DNA of 64,000 nt from Pseudothermotoga elfii DSM 9442 = NBRC 107921 (lineage in GTDB: Bacteria > Thermotogota > Thermotogae > Thermotogales > DSM-5069), in NCBI RefSeq assembly GCF_000504085.1, contig NC_022792.1, positions 1,888,001 through 1,952,000 of the forward strand. The letters are read 5' to 3'. Below the pieces are notes generated by a model that saw nothing but the letters and a program-made list of their open reading frames with translations, had not been told where the DNA came from and made no database searches. Every line of letters begins with the position of its first letter. Position 1 is the stretch's first letter. The translations under genes and the position numbers were made by a program. Shown in pieces: positions 34,134 to 43,289 of the stretch.

Positions 34134-35231
34134 TTAATCTGAAATTGCCCTGTGAATCATCGGATCACTTATGCTGTAGATCTTTTTTCCGTTTTTGTAA
34201 TTAACCTCCAGAAAACCCATTTTCTGAAGCAAATTGAGATTGTTGCTTAATGTCTGATCTGTTATAGAACCAAAACGTGCTTCAACAAAATTTTTCACCT
34301 GACTGAAGGTTTCAGCTCCAAAACCAACTGCCTTCAGAACAGATATGTAATTTTCAGACCTCAGCCTGAGCAGCTCAAGCTCTTTTTTGACTATTTTTAT
34401 GGCAGATTTTTCTGTTTCCTGCAGGGCGTTTCCCCAGTCTTTGGTCGTGGAGACTATATAACCGTATATGGAAAGGTAGCCAATGATACCATCCAGTAAA
34501 TCAACTGCCTTTTCAATCTCTCCAATAGATGGTTCTATACCAATTTGCTTGAACCCTTCAACGAGAAATTCAACCGATTCAGCCCTCTGGAATCTCTCAA
34601 GCAACAATTCATGGACGTATCTTCCGAAAAGTGGTGAATTCGCATCTTCCAAATTCAAAAAATCATGCAATACACCAATTTCAGAACCTGTTAATACAAT
34701 GACTATGTTTTCAAGATTATCGTATATGTACGCCATGAGGTTCAACAGCTCTTTTCCGCCTCTGCCGTAGAACCTCAACACCTGGGCTTCGTCGAAAGCA
34801 ATGAGCAATCTTGAATTTTTCTTTTTCATAACCTTGTTGATCAATTCAAGATAACCTGTTAGATTACGATCTTTTTGGAGTTTTTCAAAATTCAGCTCAA
34901 CACCACCCACATTTATCTTTGTGATCACTTTGAAGATCGATCTATTCTTCTGGATAATATCCTCAAATTCGGATATGATTTTCCTTTCAAAGGAAATTCT
35001 GTCAAATCTGTTGATTTTTTCATATACTCTGCAATCTATAAACACTGTCGAATGCCCCTGATCTTTCATTTGCTCAAGGAATACTTTCAACACAGATGTT
35101 TTACCTATTCTCCTTATACCAGTTATGAGAATAATTCTTCCTGTTTTCGAATATTCACTGAGTTTGGACAACTCTTCTTCACGATCATACAGATTTTCCT
35201 TAGAGCTTTTTGGCGTTAGCGAAAAATACAT
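34134..35231 (-). CDS. Archaeal-type AAA ATPase (ATPase_2 family) with C-terminal winged helix
   Basis: 365 aa. The P-loop GIRRIGKTS is at residues 38-46, Walker B LLIAFDEAQVL near 155, and a sensor-like IVLTGSEIGVL follows. This arrangement (YDREEELSKL before the P-loop, short DEAQ Walker B) is typical of the STAND-like ATPase_2 group common in archaea and Thermotogales. The C-terminus (SITDQTLSNNLNLLQKMGFL) looks like a winged-helix DNA-binding domain. The function of these proteins is mostly unknown. Ribosome site AAAGGGGG lies within a tandem palindrome directly before the ATG. Confidence 0.82.
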   Translation of the reverse strand: MYFSLTPKSSKENLYDREEELSKLSEYSKTGRIILITGIRRIGKTSVLKVFLEQMKDQGHSTVFIDCRVYEKINRFDRISFERKIISEFEDIIQKNRSIFKVITKINVGGVELNFEKLQKDRNLTGYLELINKVMKKKNSRLLIAFDEAQVLRFYGRGGKELLNLMAYIYDNLENIVIVLTGSEIGVLHDFLNLEDANSPLFGRYVHELLLERFQRAESVEFLVEGFKQIGIEPSIGEIEKAVDLLDGIIGYLSIYGYIVSTTKDWGNALQETEKSAIKIVKKELELLRLRSENYISVLKAVGFGAETFSQVKNFVEARFGSITDQTLSNNLNLLQKMGFLEVNYKNGKKIYSISDPMIHRAISD

Positions 35232-35270
35232 AACTCAACCCCCTTTGAGTAACTCAACCCCATTTGAGTA
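35231..35270. repeat. Two tandem palindromic units before the AAA ATPase gene
   Basis: Two 20-base units in direct repeat (period 20 bases), each with arms ACTCAA / TTGAGT around a C-rich centre (CCCCC-T and CCCCA-T). On the minus strand the unit nearest the gene contains the AAAGGGGG ribosome site and ends at the ATG. Two adjacent identical dyads of this size look like operator sites for a dimeric protein, possibly the winged-helix ATPase itself. Confidence 0.7.
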
Positions 35271-35337
35271 AATATATTATACATTTTTTTAGGAGTACTC
35301 GCTCATCATGCAGAAAAATTCTTCAGGAGGGTAATAA

Positions 35338-36291
35338 TTGGCAGAAAAACAAAAAAAGAAAGGCAGACTGAAAGCCTTTCTTAAAATCATTATCGTAGCT
35401 CTTTTTGTGAGCCTTACGATACTTATATATGGGTATTTCGTCTTTGAGTACAGCAGAATAAAAGGGCTTTCTGCTAATCCTGTTGAGGACTGGAAAAGTT
35501 ATATATCGTTTCTCTTATCAAAAATACCGTACGTGGACAGGTATGTTAAATACGAGCCACTTCAGATACTCTCTCCGTCAGAATATTTTGAAGAAATATC
35601 AAGAGCTGCTTCCACAAGAGCTCAACAAATACTTGAAGAGGCAAAAAGCGCAAAATCCCAGGCAGAAGAACAGCTGAAACTTGTTGAAGCAGAAAGAAAA
35701 ATAGTTCTACAGATGAGAAAAGAATGGGAAGAAAAAATGCTTCAACTTGAAGCTAACACAGGAAAATTGCAAAGCACAGAAGATATTAAAAAAATAACCG
35801 AGACTATTTCCAGTGCCGATCCAACTGGAATAGCACCTGTCCTTGCGAGCAACGCGTATACAGTTGATTCAATAGCCGCAGCCCTTTCAAATCTTTCACC
35901 TGACCTGAGAGCAGACGTTTTAACCGAACTTGGAAAAATAAACCCAGAGAAAGCTGCTCAGGTGATGAATAAAATCGCGTCTGTAGAAGAAATAATCAGC
36001 TCCTTGAATGAGAGAGAAAGACAGATTGAGGAAAAGCAAAAGCAACTTGTAAATGAACTGTCTCTCATGATAGACGCAAAAATAATCAAGGACCTTTCAT
36101 TTGACTTCATAAAGCAATTTACTGATGAACAAATTCTTCAGATGATCGATTCATTATCTCTGGACGAAAACTCTGTGATGATAATACTCACTTCCCTGGA
36201 AAGCGAAAGATCGAAAGAAATTCTGAAAAGATTAAAAGATGAGAAACCCGGATTGTTTCAAAAGCTTGTACTCAAGGGGGTGAGTTTATAA
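35338..36291 (+). CDS. MotE-like flagellar protein (YlxF position, MgtE-N-type domain)
   Basis: 317 aa from TTG 35338 behind AGGAGGG. One membrane segment (about residues 14-36) is followed by a periplasmic coiled coil rich in Glu, Lys and Gln (about 90-150). A C-terminal MgtE_N-like alpha domain has repeats such as LSPDLRADVLTELGKINPEKAAQVM. It precedes fliK-flgD-flgE, as ylxF does in Bacillus. In other bacteria MotE is a chaperone that positions MotC/stator parts; a similar role here is inferred. Confidence 0.78.
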   Translation: MAEKQKKKGRLKAFLKIIIVALFVSLTILIYGYFVFEYSRIKGLSANPVEDWKSYISFLLSKIPYVDRYVKYEPLQILSPSEYFEEISRAASTRAQQILEEAKSAKSQAEEQLKLVEAERKIVLQMRKEWEEKMLQLEANTGKLQSTEDIKKITETISSADPTGIAPVLASNAYTVDSIAAALSNLSPDLRADVLTELGKINPEKAAQVMNKIASVEEIISSLNERERQIEEKQKQLVNELSLMIDAKIIKDLSFDFIKQFTDEQILQMIDSLSLDENSVMIILTSLESERSKEILKRLKDEKPGLFQKLVLKGVSL

Positions 36292-36335
36292 CCACACAAC
36301 CTGTCTCGAGTGGCGAGTTTTCAGAACAAAAATCT

Positions 36336-38336
36336 GTGAAGACTAAATCTTCGAATTCAAGCTCATTCGCAATGATATTAGAACTTGTTAAAACAAAAGT
36401 GCAACAATTATCTGCAATGCAGGGATTTGTCAAAATATCCCATCAGACAAATACCGCGGTCAAAACAAAGCAGGAAACTCAGAACGATGAAAAGCTAATA
36501 AAAAATCCTGTAACCGAAAAAAACGGAATAGTAAAACTTTCACAGATAAAAACTGACCTGAATTCTAAAATTGATATAGATAGTACTACGAAAAACAAAC
36601 AGAGCACCAATCAGAAAACCATCACTGAAAAGCAAAGCAATGATGTAAAACAAAACCAGAATGCATTATCCAGCAAACAGATAAGCCCTGAACCAAGCCC
36701 AAAAATTTCTGTTGAAAAACAAAACGAGGAACTTTCTTCAAAAAATCTCACCGAGCAGGTTCAAAGTAAGGTTCAAAACATTCCAAAAAGATCGATTTTC
36801 AAAGAAGGCGTAGAAAACAAATCACATCAGGAAAATCAGCAATTAAAACAAATTGTTCATAACAATGGGCAAAAAAATACAGCTAATCAAAAGGTAAATT
36901 CTCATAAAATAAGTAATTTACAGATTCAGACCCAAAGCAAAAACACATCTTCAAACACTCAACAGAATAATTCTCAAAAAACCGTTCATGCAAATATAAA
37001 TATCCCTCAAACAGAGAGTCTTGGAGTGAAAAATAGCCATCAGAAACCCATTGCAACATCAGAGAAATCGGAAAATGACCTTACCATTACGATCAAAACC
37101 AATCTTCAAAGCAACACAAACAAACAAAATGTACAAGCGGAAAAAACGCAGAGCAAGGACATCTTCCAATTTCAAAAGCCCAGCCAGACATCTCAATCAT
37201 CAAATCATCAAAGGGCAAATGTTGGGTCTGACTCACAGAATATCATTGTGTCAAAGCAACCAGTGGTAAGCACCAGAAAAGCTGAGAAACTTGTTTCTCA
37301 AACTAATGAACCAGAAGCCGAAACAGTTCAAAAATTGAAAACCGATCCAGACGTTCTTTCTATAAGCAAAACTACTAAAAAAACTGTACAAATACCCCGT
37401 TCAGAGGAACAGCAAAAAACAGTAGATTCGAGAAATTTAATTGAACAGCTTATTTTGCAGGGAAAGACAGAAATTTCAACACAATTGAAGAAAACAGAAG
37501 ATCTTCCGGAACAAAAAATTTCTCAGCAAAGTGGGATAATAGCTGAAAATCTGATATCAGAAAAAAGTGTCCTTAAATCAAGTCAATCCCAACCTGCCAT
37601 GACTTTCAAACAAATACAACTGATCATTAAAAACGCGGTTGTTCAGATCCAAAACAGCACAAGTGAATTCACCCAATTTAGACAGATTAAAAGAGAAATT
37701 CCGAGTCAGCTGAAAACATCTCAACCAATAAAAATAGAAAACTTCAAGCTCGAGATAGCAAAAAATTTAAAAAACGATACGCCAGTTATATCTGAACAAC
37801 CTCAAATCGAGAAATTCAAACAGGTCGAACAAGTTAAAGAACTTTTGAATGAAAAGCTTGCACGTAAAACGTACGAAAGTGAGCAAATAACGCAAACACA
37901 TAATGAAATTCAGAAGACAGCTGATTCAGTCGTGACAAGAATCGAACAACAAGAAAGAAGTTCTAACATTCAAACAATTGTTGAGACAGTTAAAGAAATG
38001 CAGAACAACATTGTGGAAAAGGCAACAGTTGATCTATCACCACCAAATCTCGGAAAAGTCGAAATCGAGCTAATAAAGCAACAGGATAGATTGATCATAA
38101 CCTTGAAAGTCCAGACAAACGAGGCAAAAGAATTACTCGAAAAAAATTCCAAAGAACTCGCCTCACGATTGAGCACTCTCGGTTTTAAAGTCGAGCAGAT
38201 AGATATCAAAACTCCTCATAAGACAGAAGAAGATCAACTAAGTAATCATCAGGAACAAAAAGAAAATCAAAATCATGAACGCAGACAAAAAAGACAACAG
38301 GAACAGGAGGTGAAAGAAGATGATCAACTCAATTGA
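36336..38336 (+). CDS. fliK: Flagellar hook-length control protein FliK
   Basis: At least 666 aa. A long low-complexity Gln/Asn/Lys/Ser-rich region (about 40-560) acts as the molecular ruler. The conserved C-terminal Flg_hook domain reads ATVDLSPPNLGKVEIELIKQ with RLIITLKVQTNEAKELL, and switches export specificity through FlhB. The first standard start codon is GTG 36336, but it lacks a ribosome site. A near-perfect AGGGGGTGA (36275-36283) sits 4 bases before an in-frame ATA at 36288, so the true start may be ATA, adding 16 residues. The end overlaps flgD by 17 bases. Confidence 0.85.
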   Translation: MKTKSSNSSSFAMILELVKTKVQQLSAMQGFVKISHQTNTAVKTKQETQNDEKLIKNPVTEKNGIVKLSQIKTDLNSKIDIDSTTKNKQSTNQKTITEKQSNDVKQNQNALSSKQISPEPSPKISVEKQNEELSSKNLTEQVQSKVQNIPKRSIFKEGVENKSHQENQQLKQIVHNNGQKNTANQKVNSHKISNLQIQTQSKNTSSNTQQNNSQKTVHANINIPQTESLGVKNSHQKPIATSEKSENDLTITIKTNLQSNTNKQNVQAEKTQSKDIFQFQKPSQTSQSSNHQRANVGSDSQNIIVSKQPVVSTRKAEKLVSQTNEPEAETVQKLKTDPDVLSISKTTKKTVQIPRSEEQQKTVDSRNLIEQLILQGKTEISTQLKKTEDLPEQKISQQSGIIAENLISEKSVLKSSQSQPAMTFKQIQLIIKNAVVQIQNSTSEFTQFRQIKREIPSQLKTSQPIKIENFKLEIAKNLKNDTPVISEQPQIEKFKQVEQVKELLNEKLARKTYESEQITQTHNEIQKTADSVVTRIEQQERSSNIQTIVETVKEMQNNIVEKATVDLSPPNLGKVEIELIKQQDRLIITLKVQTNEAKELLEKNSKELASRLSTLGFKVEQIDIKTPHKTEEDQLSNHQEQKENQNHERRQKRQQEQEVKEDDQLN

Positions 38337-38979
38337 TTATTCTTACTCAACTTACACGAGTTCTGAAAGAACACCAAGCAATACTCTTGACAAAGATGCT
38401 TTCCTGTTACTTTTGATAACACAGCTGAAAAATCAAGACCCTCTTGAACCAATGGACAACAAAGACTTTATAGCCCAGCTCACACAATTTTCGACTCTCG
38501 AACAGATAACAAACATGACTAACTCAATTCAAGAATTCCTTACGCTGCAAGAAGGTGCACTTCAAGCTCAATCTGCCTCGCTAATAGGAAAATACGCTAC
38601 TGTTCAAGCAAATCAGATCACTGTCAGTGACGGTGTTTCCGAAAGCATAGTTTTTGAACTTGATGAAGCAGCGCCGGTTATAGTGAGAATTTATGATTCA
38701 GACGGAAATTTAATAAGAGAAGCTACCTCAAGTACTCTTGACGCAGGAGCCCATGCGTACGTATGGGACGCAAGGGATAGCAGTGGTCTACAGGTAGAAG
38801 ATGGTACTTATACCTACGTTGTTTCAAAGCTCAATTCAGACGGGAGTGAAACAGAAATTGGCGGAATCGAAGGCGGAAAGATCGAATCAGTAAAGTTCAA
38901 GGGCAATGAAATTTATGTCTACATCTCAGGTAAAGAGTATCCACTTGCTTCAATAATCGAGATATCAGAGGAGGGATAA
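38320..38979 (+). CDS. flgD: Flagellar hook assembly (cap) protein FlgD
   Basis: 219 aa. The N-terminal FlgD motif is LDKDAFLLLLITQLKNQDPL followed by DNKDFIAQLTQFSTLEQ. The C-terminal FlgD Ig-like/Tudor part has VRIYDSDGNLIRE and YVWDARDSSG. It forms the cap under which hook subunits assemble. AGGAGGTGA lies 6 bases before the ATG, inside the fliK end. Confidence 0.95.
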   Translation: MINSIDYSYSTYTSSERTPSNTLDKDAFLLLLITQLKNQDPLEPMDNKDFIAQLTQFSTLEQITNMTNSIQEFLTLQEGALQAQSASLIGKYATVQANQITVSDGVSESIVFELDEAAPVIVRIYDSDGNLIREATSSTLDAGAHAYVWDARDSSGLQVEDGTYTYVVSKLNSDGSETEIGGIEGGKIESVKFKGNEIYVYISGKEYPLASIIEISEEG

Positions 38980-38982
38980 ATC

Positions 38983-40878
38983 ATGATGCGCTCTATGTTC
39001 AGCGGTGTCGCTGGCATGAGAAATTTTCAATACGCTATCGACGTAGTTGGCAACAACATAGCCAATGTGAACACCGTGGGATTTAAAGGTTCAAGGGTAA
39101 CTTTCCAAACGGCGCTCCTCCAAACCATGAAAGCAGCCCGGAGTCCACAAAACAACATTGGCGGCACAAACCCAATACAAATCGGTCTCGGTTCACAGCT
39201 CGCGACTATTGATAAAATAATGACCCAAGGTTCATTCGAAAACACCGGTAACAAAACAGATCTCGCAATTCAGGGAGACGGATTCTTCGTACTCAGTGAT
39301 GGTAGCCAGTACTATTACACGCGAGCTGGCGCACTCTCTGTTGATACGAATGGAACGCTGATTCAGAGCTCAACAGGCTACAAAGTGCAGGGTTGGAGAG
39401 CTATACAGGATCCAGCTACCGGTACGAGATATGTTGACACAAACCAACCAATAGGTGACATAGTAATAAGTGCAGGAATGACCATGCCCGCAAACGCAAC
39501 AACCAGTGCGACAATGGAAGGAAATCTCAATTCTTCTGTTGGGCCAACACCGTTTTCGATGACAGTTACTGATGAAGATGGAAACGAACATTCTGTGAGG
39601 TTTGTCTTTTCAAAAACCGACGATGATTTTGTAAGGCAGACTGATCCATTTTCAACCAAGCAAAGTTATACATGGACGGCTTACGACGAAAATAACGCTG
39701 TCGTATCCGTGGGCTATATAGTTATGAATCAATATGGCAATGTTGATGAAGCTGGAGTATATCAAAACCTGAGTGCTACAGCTACCACAGATGGTCAGCT
39801 AACACAGACAGATGTATCAGGCACTATCCCAGCTGATGGAGATTATCACGCAGTTGTTCTCGATAGCAATGGCAATGTGATTTTCAGTGATGCTGTACCG
39901 ATAAGTGGCGGAAATTTCACAATAAGCGATTCCGATATTGTCAACGGTCAAAATTATACTGTTATTTTCTATGATGAAACAACAGCCAGCGATGAATTCA
40001 CTGTTGCTACCGGTGCAAATATTTCAATCCCAACGGCTGGAGAAGCAAGGTTTTATGAGTCAGATAATCCATCAAATTACAACGTGCTTTCCTATGAAAG
40101 CCCGAAATATGTAACAGCGGTTCAAATGTATGATTCACTTGGAAATGCCTATTCAGTTTATGTGGAATTCACAAGAATAGGTGAATTTGGTAATATGAAA
40201 AACGCATGGATATGGAAAGCTTATACAGCAAGTGGTGAACCAATAACATATATTGATGCAAACGGCCAGAGTAGTGACGGAACAAACAACTATGTTGGCG
40301 GAATTATCAACTTCAATGAATCTGGAAGGATCAGCGGCATGTACGGAGTTACATGGGACGGAAGCCAACTTACAGTCGGTAACACTGAACTTCGAACGAT
40401 CAGCTTTTCTGCATCTCATCGTGGTGATAGTAATGTTACTGCGGCAATTGACTTTTCGTCCATGACACAATTTTCTGGAAGTAATTCTGCCGCCTTTACC
40501 TATCAAAATGGAAATGCACTTGGAACATTGCAGTCTTTTGCAATAAATGAAAATGGTGAAATCATAGGCACCTTCAGCAACGGTTTGACAGATATTCTTG
40601 GCCAGGTGGCTCTGGCAGTTTTCAATAACCCGGCGGGTCTAACAGAGATCGGCGATTCGTTATACATAACCAGTTCAAATAGCGGGCTTGCACAGATTGG
40701 GACCGCGGGCAGCGGTGGAAGAGGCACACTTATACCAGGAGCTCTTGAAATGTCAAACGTTGATCTTGCAGAAGAATTTACGAGAATGATCATAGCCCAA
40801 CGTGGTTTTCAGGCCAACGCGAGGGTTATAACAACAGCTGATACCATTCTTGGTGAGCTTGTTGCATTGAGAAGATAA
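38983..40878 (+). CDS. flgE: Flagellar hook protein FlgE
   Basis: 631 aa, longer than the about 400-aa enteric FlgE because of a large variable middle (about residues 190-480) exposed on the hook surface. The N-terminal MRSMFSGVAGMRNFQYAIDV and VVGNNIANVNTVGFKGSR and the C-terminal LEMSNVDLAEEFTRMIIAQR and NARVITTADTILGELVALRR form the conserved D0 coiled-coil ends. GAGGAGGG precedes the ATG pair. Confidence 0.96.
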   Translation: MMRSMFSGVAGMRNFQYAIDVVGNNIANVNTVGFKGSRVTFQTALLQTMKAARSPQNNIGGTNPIQIGLGSQLATIDKIMTQGSFENTGNKTDLAIQGDGFFVLSDGSQYYYTRAGALSVDTNGTLIQSSTGYKVQGWRAIQDPATGTRYVDTNQPIGDIVISAGMTMPANATTSATMEGNLNSSVGPTPFSMTVTDEDGNEHSVRFVFSKTDDDFVRQTDPFSTKQSYTWTAYDENNAVVSVGYIVMNQYGNVDEAGVYQNLSATATTDGQLTQTDVSGTIPADGDYHAVVLDSNGNVIFSDAVPISGGNFTISDSDIVNGQNYTVIFYDETTASDEFTVATGANISIPTAGEARFYESDNPSNYNVLSYESPKYVTAVQMYDSLGNAYSVYVEFTRIGEFGNMKNAWIWKAYTASGEPITYIDANGQSSDGTNNYVGGIINFNESGRISGMYGVTWDGSQLTVGNTELRTISFSASHRGDSNVTAAIDFSSMTQFSGSNSAAFTYQNGNALGTLQSFAINENGEIIGTFSNGLTDILGQVALAVFNNPAGLTEIGDSLYITSSNSGLAQIGTAGSGGRGTLIPGALEMSNVDLAEEFTRMIIAQRGFQANARVITTADTILGELVALRR

Positions 40879-40889
40879 GGTGATATTAA

Positions 40890-41105
40890 ATGATCTGGCT
40901 CACACATCTGCGAGGAAAACAATTTGTTTTGAATGCTGAAATGATTGAATCAATAGAAGCGCTTCCAGACACAACAATTACTCTGTTCAACGGGAGAAAA
41001 TATATCGTTTTGGAAAAGATCGAAGAGGTTGTCGAAAAGGTGATAGAATACAAAAGAAAAGCGTATCCTATGCCCGATGTTTTAAAATATTTACCCAAGC
41101 AATAG
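40890..41105 (+). CDS. flbD: FlbD family flagellar protein
   Basis: 71 aa, starting MIWLTHLRGKQFVLNAEMIE, a recognised small FlbD-family sequence found between flgE and motA in Gram-positive-type operons. IEALPDTTITLFNGRKYIVLE completes the core beta sheet. The role is unclear; the name is shared with, but the protein is unrelated to, the Caulobacter FlbD regulator. Confidence 0.9.
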   Translation: MIWLTHLRGKQFVLNAEMIESIEALPDTTITLFNGRKYIVLEKIEEVVEKVIEYKRKAYPMPDVLKYLPKQ

Positions 41106-41117
41106 GCAGGTGGTTTA

Positions 41118-41906
41118 ATGGATATTTCAACAATTCTTGGCATATTTATGGCTTTTGGTATGATTGTGTTTGGTATAATCGCAAACAAATCTTCACTTGG
41201 AGTTTATTATAACCTGCCATCACTTTTCATAACCATAGGAGGCGCAATAGCTTCCACAATCGCTTCTCACCCAAAGGAAAAGAGTTTCAAAATAATCCAG
41301 GTGATGATGTCCACTTTCAAAGAACCAAAGATTGACAATGTTGGATTGGTCAGGACCCTTGTATCTTTCTCTGAAAAGGCAAGACGCGAAGGATTGCTTT
41401 CCCTGGAAGAAAATCTGAACGAAATAGAAGACCCATTCATGAAAAAGGCGCTCCAACTTGTCATAGATGGAACAGATCCTGATTTGCTCAAAAATATGAT
41501 GGAGACAGAAATGGATTTGATAGAAGAAGATCTGGCTGGCGAGAAAGCTCTGATGGATTCAGCGGGGGCCTATGCTCCTGCATATGGTATGATAGGAACT
41601 CTTATAGGTTTAATAGCAATGTTGAAGACCCTGAACAATCCTGAGACACTTGGGCCTGGTATGTCTGTGGCGCTCATAACTACTTTTTATGGTTCTATAC
41701 TGTCAAACGCTGTTTTCTTACCCATGGGTGAAAAAATAGGTAAAAGGGCAGCAAAAATTCTCAGGCAAAAACAAATGATACTGGAAGGGGTCCTTTCAAT
41801 TCAAGCAGGAGAAAACCCAAGAGTTCTGGAAGAAAAGCTCAAATCATTCCTTACAAATCAGGAAAAAGTTGTTTACGAAGCAGCCATACAGGAGGCAACT
41901 GCGTAA
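41118..41906 (+). CDS. motA: Flagellar motor stator protein MotA
   Basis: 262 aa with four membrane segments. Conserved features are the cytoplasmic loop with charged residues that contacts FliG (SEKARREGLLSLEENLNEIE), SAGAYAPAYGMIGTLIGLI for helix 3, and GPGMSVALITTFYGSILSNA for helix 4. Together with MotB it forms the ion channel that powers rotation. It overlaps motB by one base (TAATG). Confidence 0.95.
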   Translation: MDISTILGIFMAFGMIVFGIIANKSSLGVYYNLPSLFITIGGAIASTIASHPKEKSFKIIQVMMSTFKEPKIDNVGLVRTLVSFSEKARREGLLSLEENLNEIEDPFMKKALQLVIDGTDPDLLKNMMETEMDLIEEDLAGEKALMDSAGAYAPAYGMIGTLIGLIAMLKTLNNPETLGPGMSVALITTFYGSILSNAVFLPMGEKIGKRAAKILRQKQMILEGVLSIQAGENPRVLEEKLKSFLTNQEKVVYEAAIQEATA

Positions 41907-42775
41907 TGCCAAGAAGAAAAAAGCAACCGGAAGTACCCAAGGGCAGCTGGCTTACAACATATGGGGACATGGTGACATTGCTTTTGACTTTTTTCGTCCT
42001 GCTATTTTCAATGTCAACCATAAGCCCTGGCAAATTCCAGCAAGTGGTTGTGGGAATAAGATCCGCTCTGACAGGAATGCCTCCAAGTGTTTTAACTGGT
42101 GGAAAGAGTCTTTCAGAAGAACCTTTGATAACTTCGCAAAGAGGGGTGTATCAAGAATTAATAAGAATTGCCGAAGAGTATAAAGGAAAAATAACGATTC
42201 AGGAAAAAGATGAGGGTACTGTTATAATTATGCAGGACATGGCGTTTTTTTATCCTGCAAGTGCTAAATTAACACCAGAGGCGAAAGAATTACTTGGAAA
42301 AATAGGATCTATTGTGATAGAACATACAACAAATGTGCTTCAGATATATGGATACGCAGACGATCAACCGCTATCTCAAGATTCAATATATGTTTCAAAC
42401 TGGCATTTGAGCTCCGCAAGAGCCTCAAGCGTTGTACAGTTCTTTACAGAGGAGCTAAAAAAAAGAAGATCTGTGGAAAGGCTTGCAGATATCAGGGCTG
42501 GTAGATTTGATCCGGAATATTTTTACGATTCCCAAAGATTTTACCCGATAGGGATGGGAGATTGGCCAATAAAAAGAGAAATACAGGCGTTGCGAACATA
42601 CATAGACAGTGAAAAACAACTTGCAACTGACAAGCTTCAGCAGGGGCAGATAAATCAAAATCTTTACAATCAAACCATAGAAAGACTTGATAGCGAATAT
42701 CTGGCACGCCTGGTACAGCTCAGGAATCAGTACAGAAGGATTGATATACTTATAAAGAGGGAAAAAGCAAAGTAG
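41906..42775 (+). CDS. motB: Flagellar motor stator protein MotB, with an inserted segment
   Basis: 289 aa. The single membrane helix carries the ion-binding Asp in SWLTTYGDMVTLLLTFFVLL. The OmpA-like peptidoglycan-binding domain begins near 120, with IYGYADDQPL and NWHLSSARASSVVQFF. Between the conserved G-x-G (YPIGMGDWPI) and the final NQYRRIDILIKREK there are about 55 residues where most MotB proteins have about 15. The extra part looks helical and charged. This may adapt wall binding to the Thermotogales envelope. Confidence 0.93.
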   Translation: MPRRKKQPEVPKGSWLTTYGDMVTLLLTFFVLLFSMSTISPGKFQQVVVGIRSALTGMPPSVLTGGKSLSEEPLITSQRGVYQELIRIAEEYKGKITIQEKDEGTVIIMQDMAFFYPASAKLTPEAKELLGKIGSIVIEHTTNVLQIYGYADDQPLSQDSIYVSNWHLSSARASSVVQFFTEELKKRRSVERLADIRAGRFDPEYFYDSQRFYPIGMGDWPIKREIQALRTYIDSEKQLATDKLQQGQINQNLYNQTIERLDSEYLARLVQLRNQYRRIDILIKREKAK

Positions 42776-42783
42776 GTGATACA

Positions 42784-43278
42784 ATGGCTGACGAAGAAAA
42801 AAAGAAAAAAGGCTTTGGTGGCTTGTTAATGATGATACTTATCCCTGCCGTGGTGGCTGCTGGTGTGACTATTGTCACCATAATGATGCTTGGTACAAAT
42901 TTGACCAACCAGCGTCAGGAAACAACTGTCACAACTCCTGTGGAAATTAAGGCGGTTCTGATACAATCCGGGACTTACCAAACATTCATGCTGAAAGGCG
43001 GAAAAGAGGTTGCAGTGATCGATTCTCTGAGTTTCACTGTTGCGAGTGATGCCTGCAGAGCTGCCATAGGAAGCAAAAATGATGAAATAATGGATGGTTT
43101 GATGCTAATTTTTCTAAGCAAAGACAAATCTGAATTGAATACAGCTGCTGGTATCGAACTTTTGAAGAAACAAATAAGGGCCATGGTGAATGAAATTACA
43201 GGTTTTACGGGAGATAGAGAAAGGCTCGGCGTGATAGGAGTATATTTATATATAAAGGCCATCAGCTCCGTTGAATGA
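42784..43278 (+). CDS. fliL: Flagellar basal body-associated protein FliL
   Basis: 164 aa. A short charged N-terminus (ADEEKKKKGFGG) and a single membrane helix (about 13-37) are followed by a periplasmic stomatin-like domain. FMLKGGKEVAVIDSLSFTVA and the C-terminal LKKQIRAMVNEITGF fit the FliL family. It surrounds stator units and supports torque. It overlaps the fliM 5' region. Confidence 0.9.
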   Translation: MADEEKKKKGFGGLLMMILIPAVVAAGVTIVTIMMLGTNLTNQRQETTVTTPVEIKAVLIQSGTYQTFMLKGGKEVAVIDSLSFTVASDACRAAIGSKNDEIMDGLMLIFLSKDKSELNTAAGIELLKKQIRAMVNEITGFTGDRERLGVIGVYLYIKAISSVE

Positions 43279-43289
43279 GGGGTGATGAT

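Noticed and set aside
36336-38100. Repetitive Gln/Asn/Lys-rich DNA, considered as a repeat array or CRISPR-like element
   Set aside because: No regular unit or spacer pattern; it is the low-complexity ruler region of FliK, with the conserved C-terminal domain following in frame.
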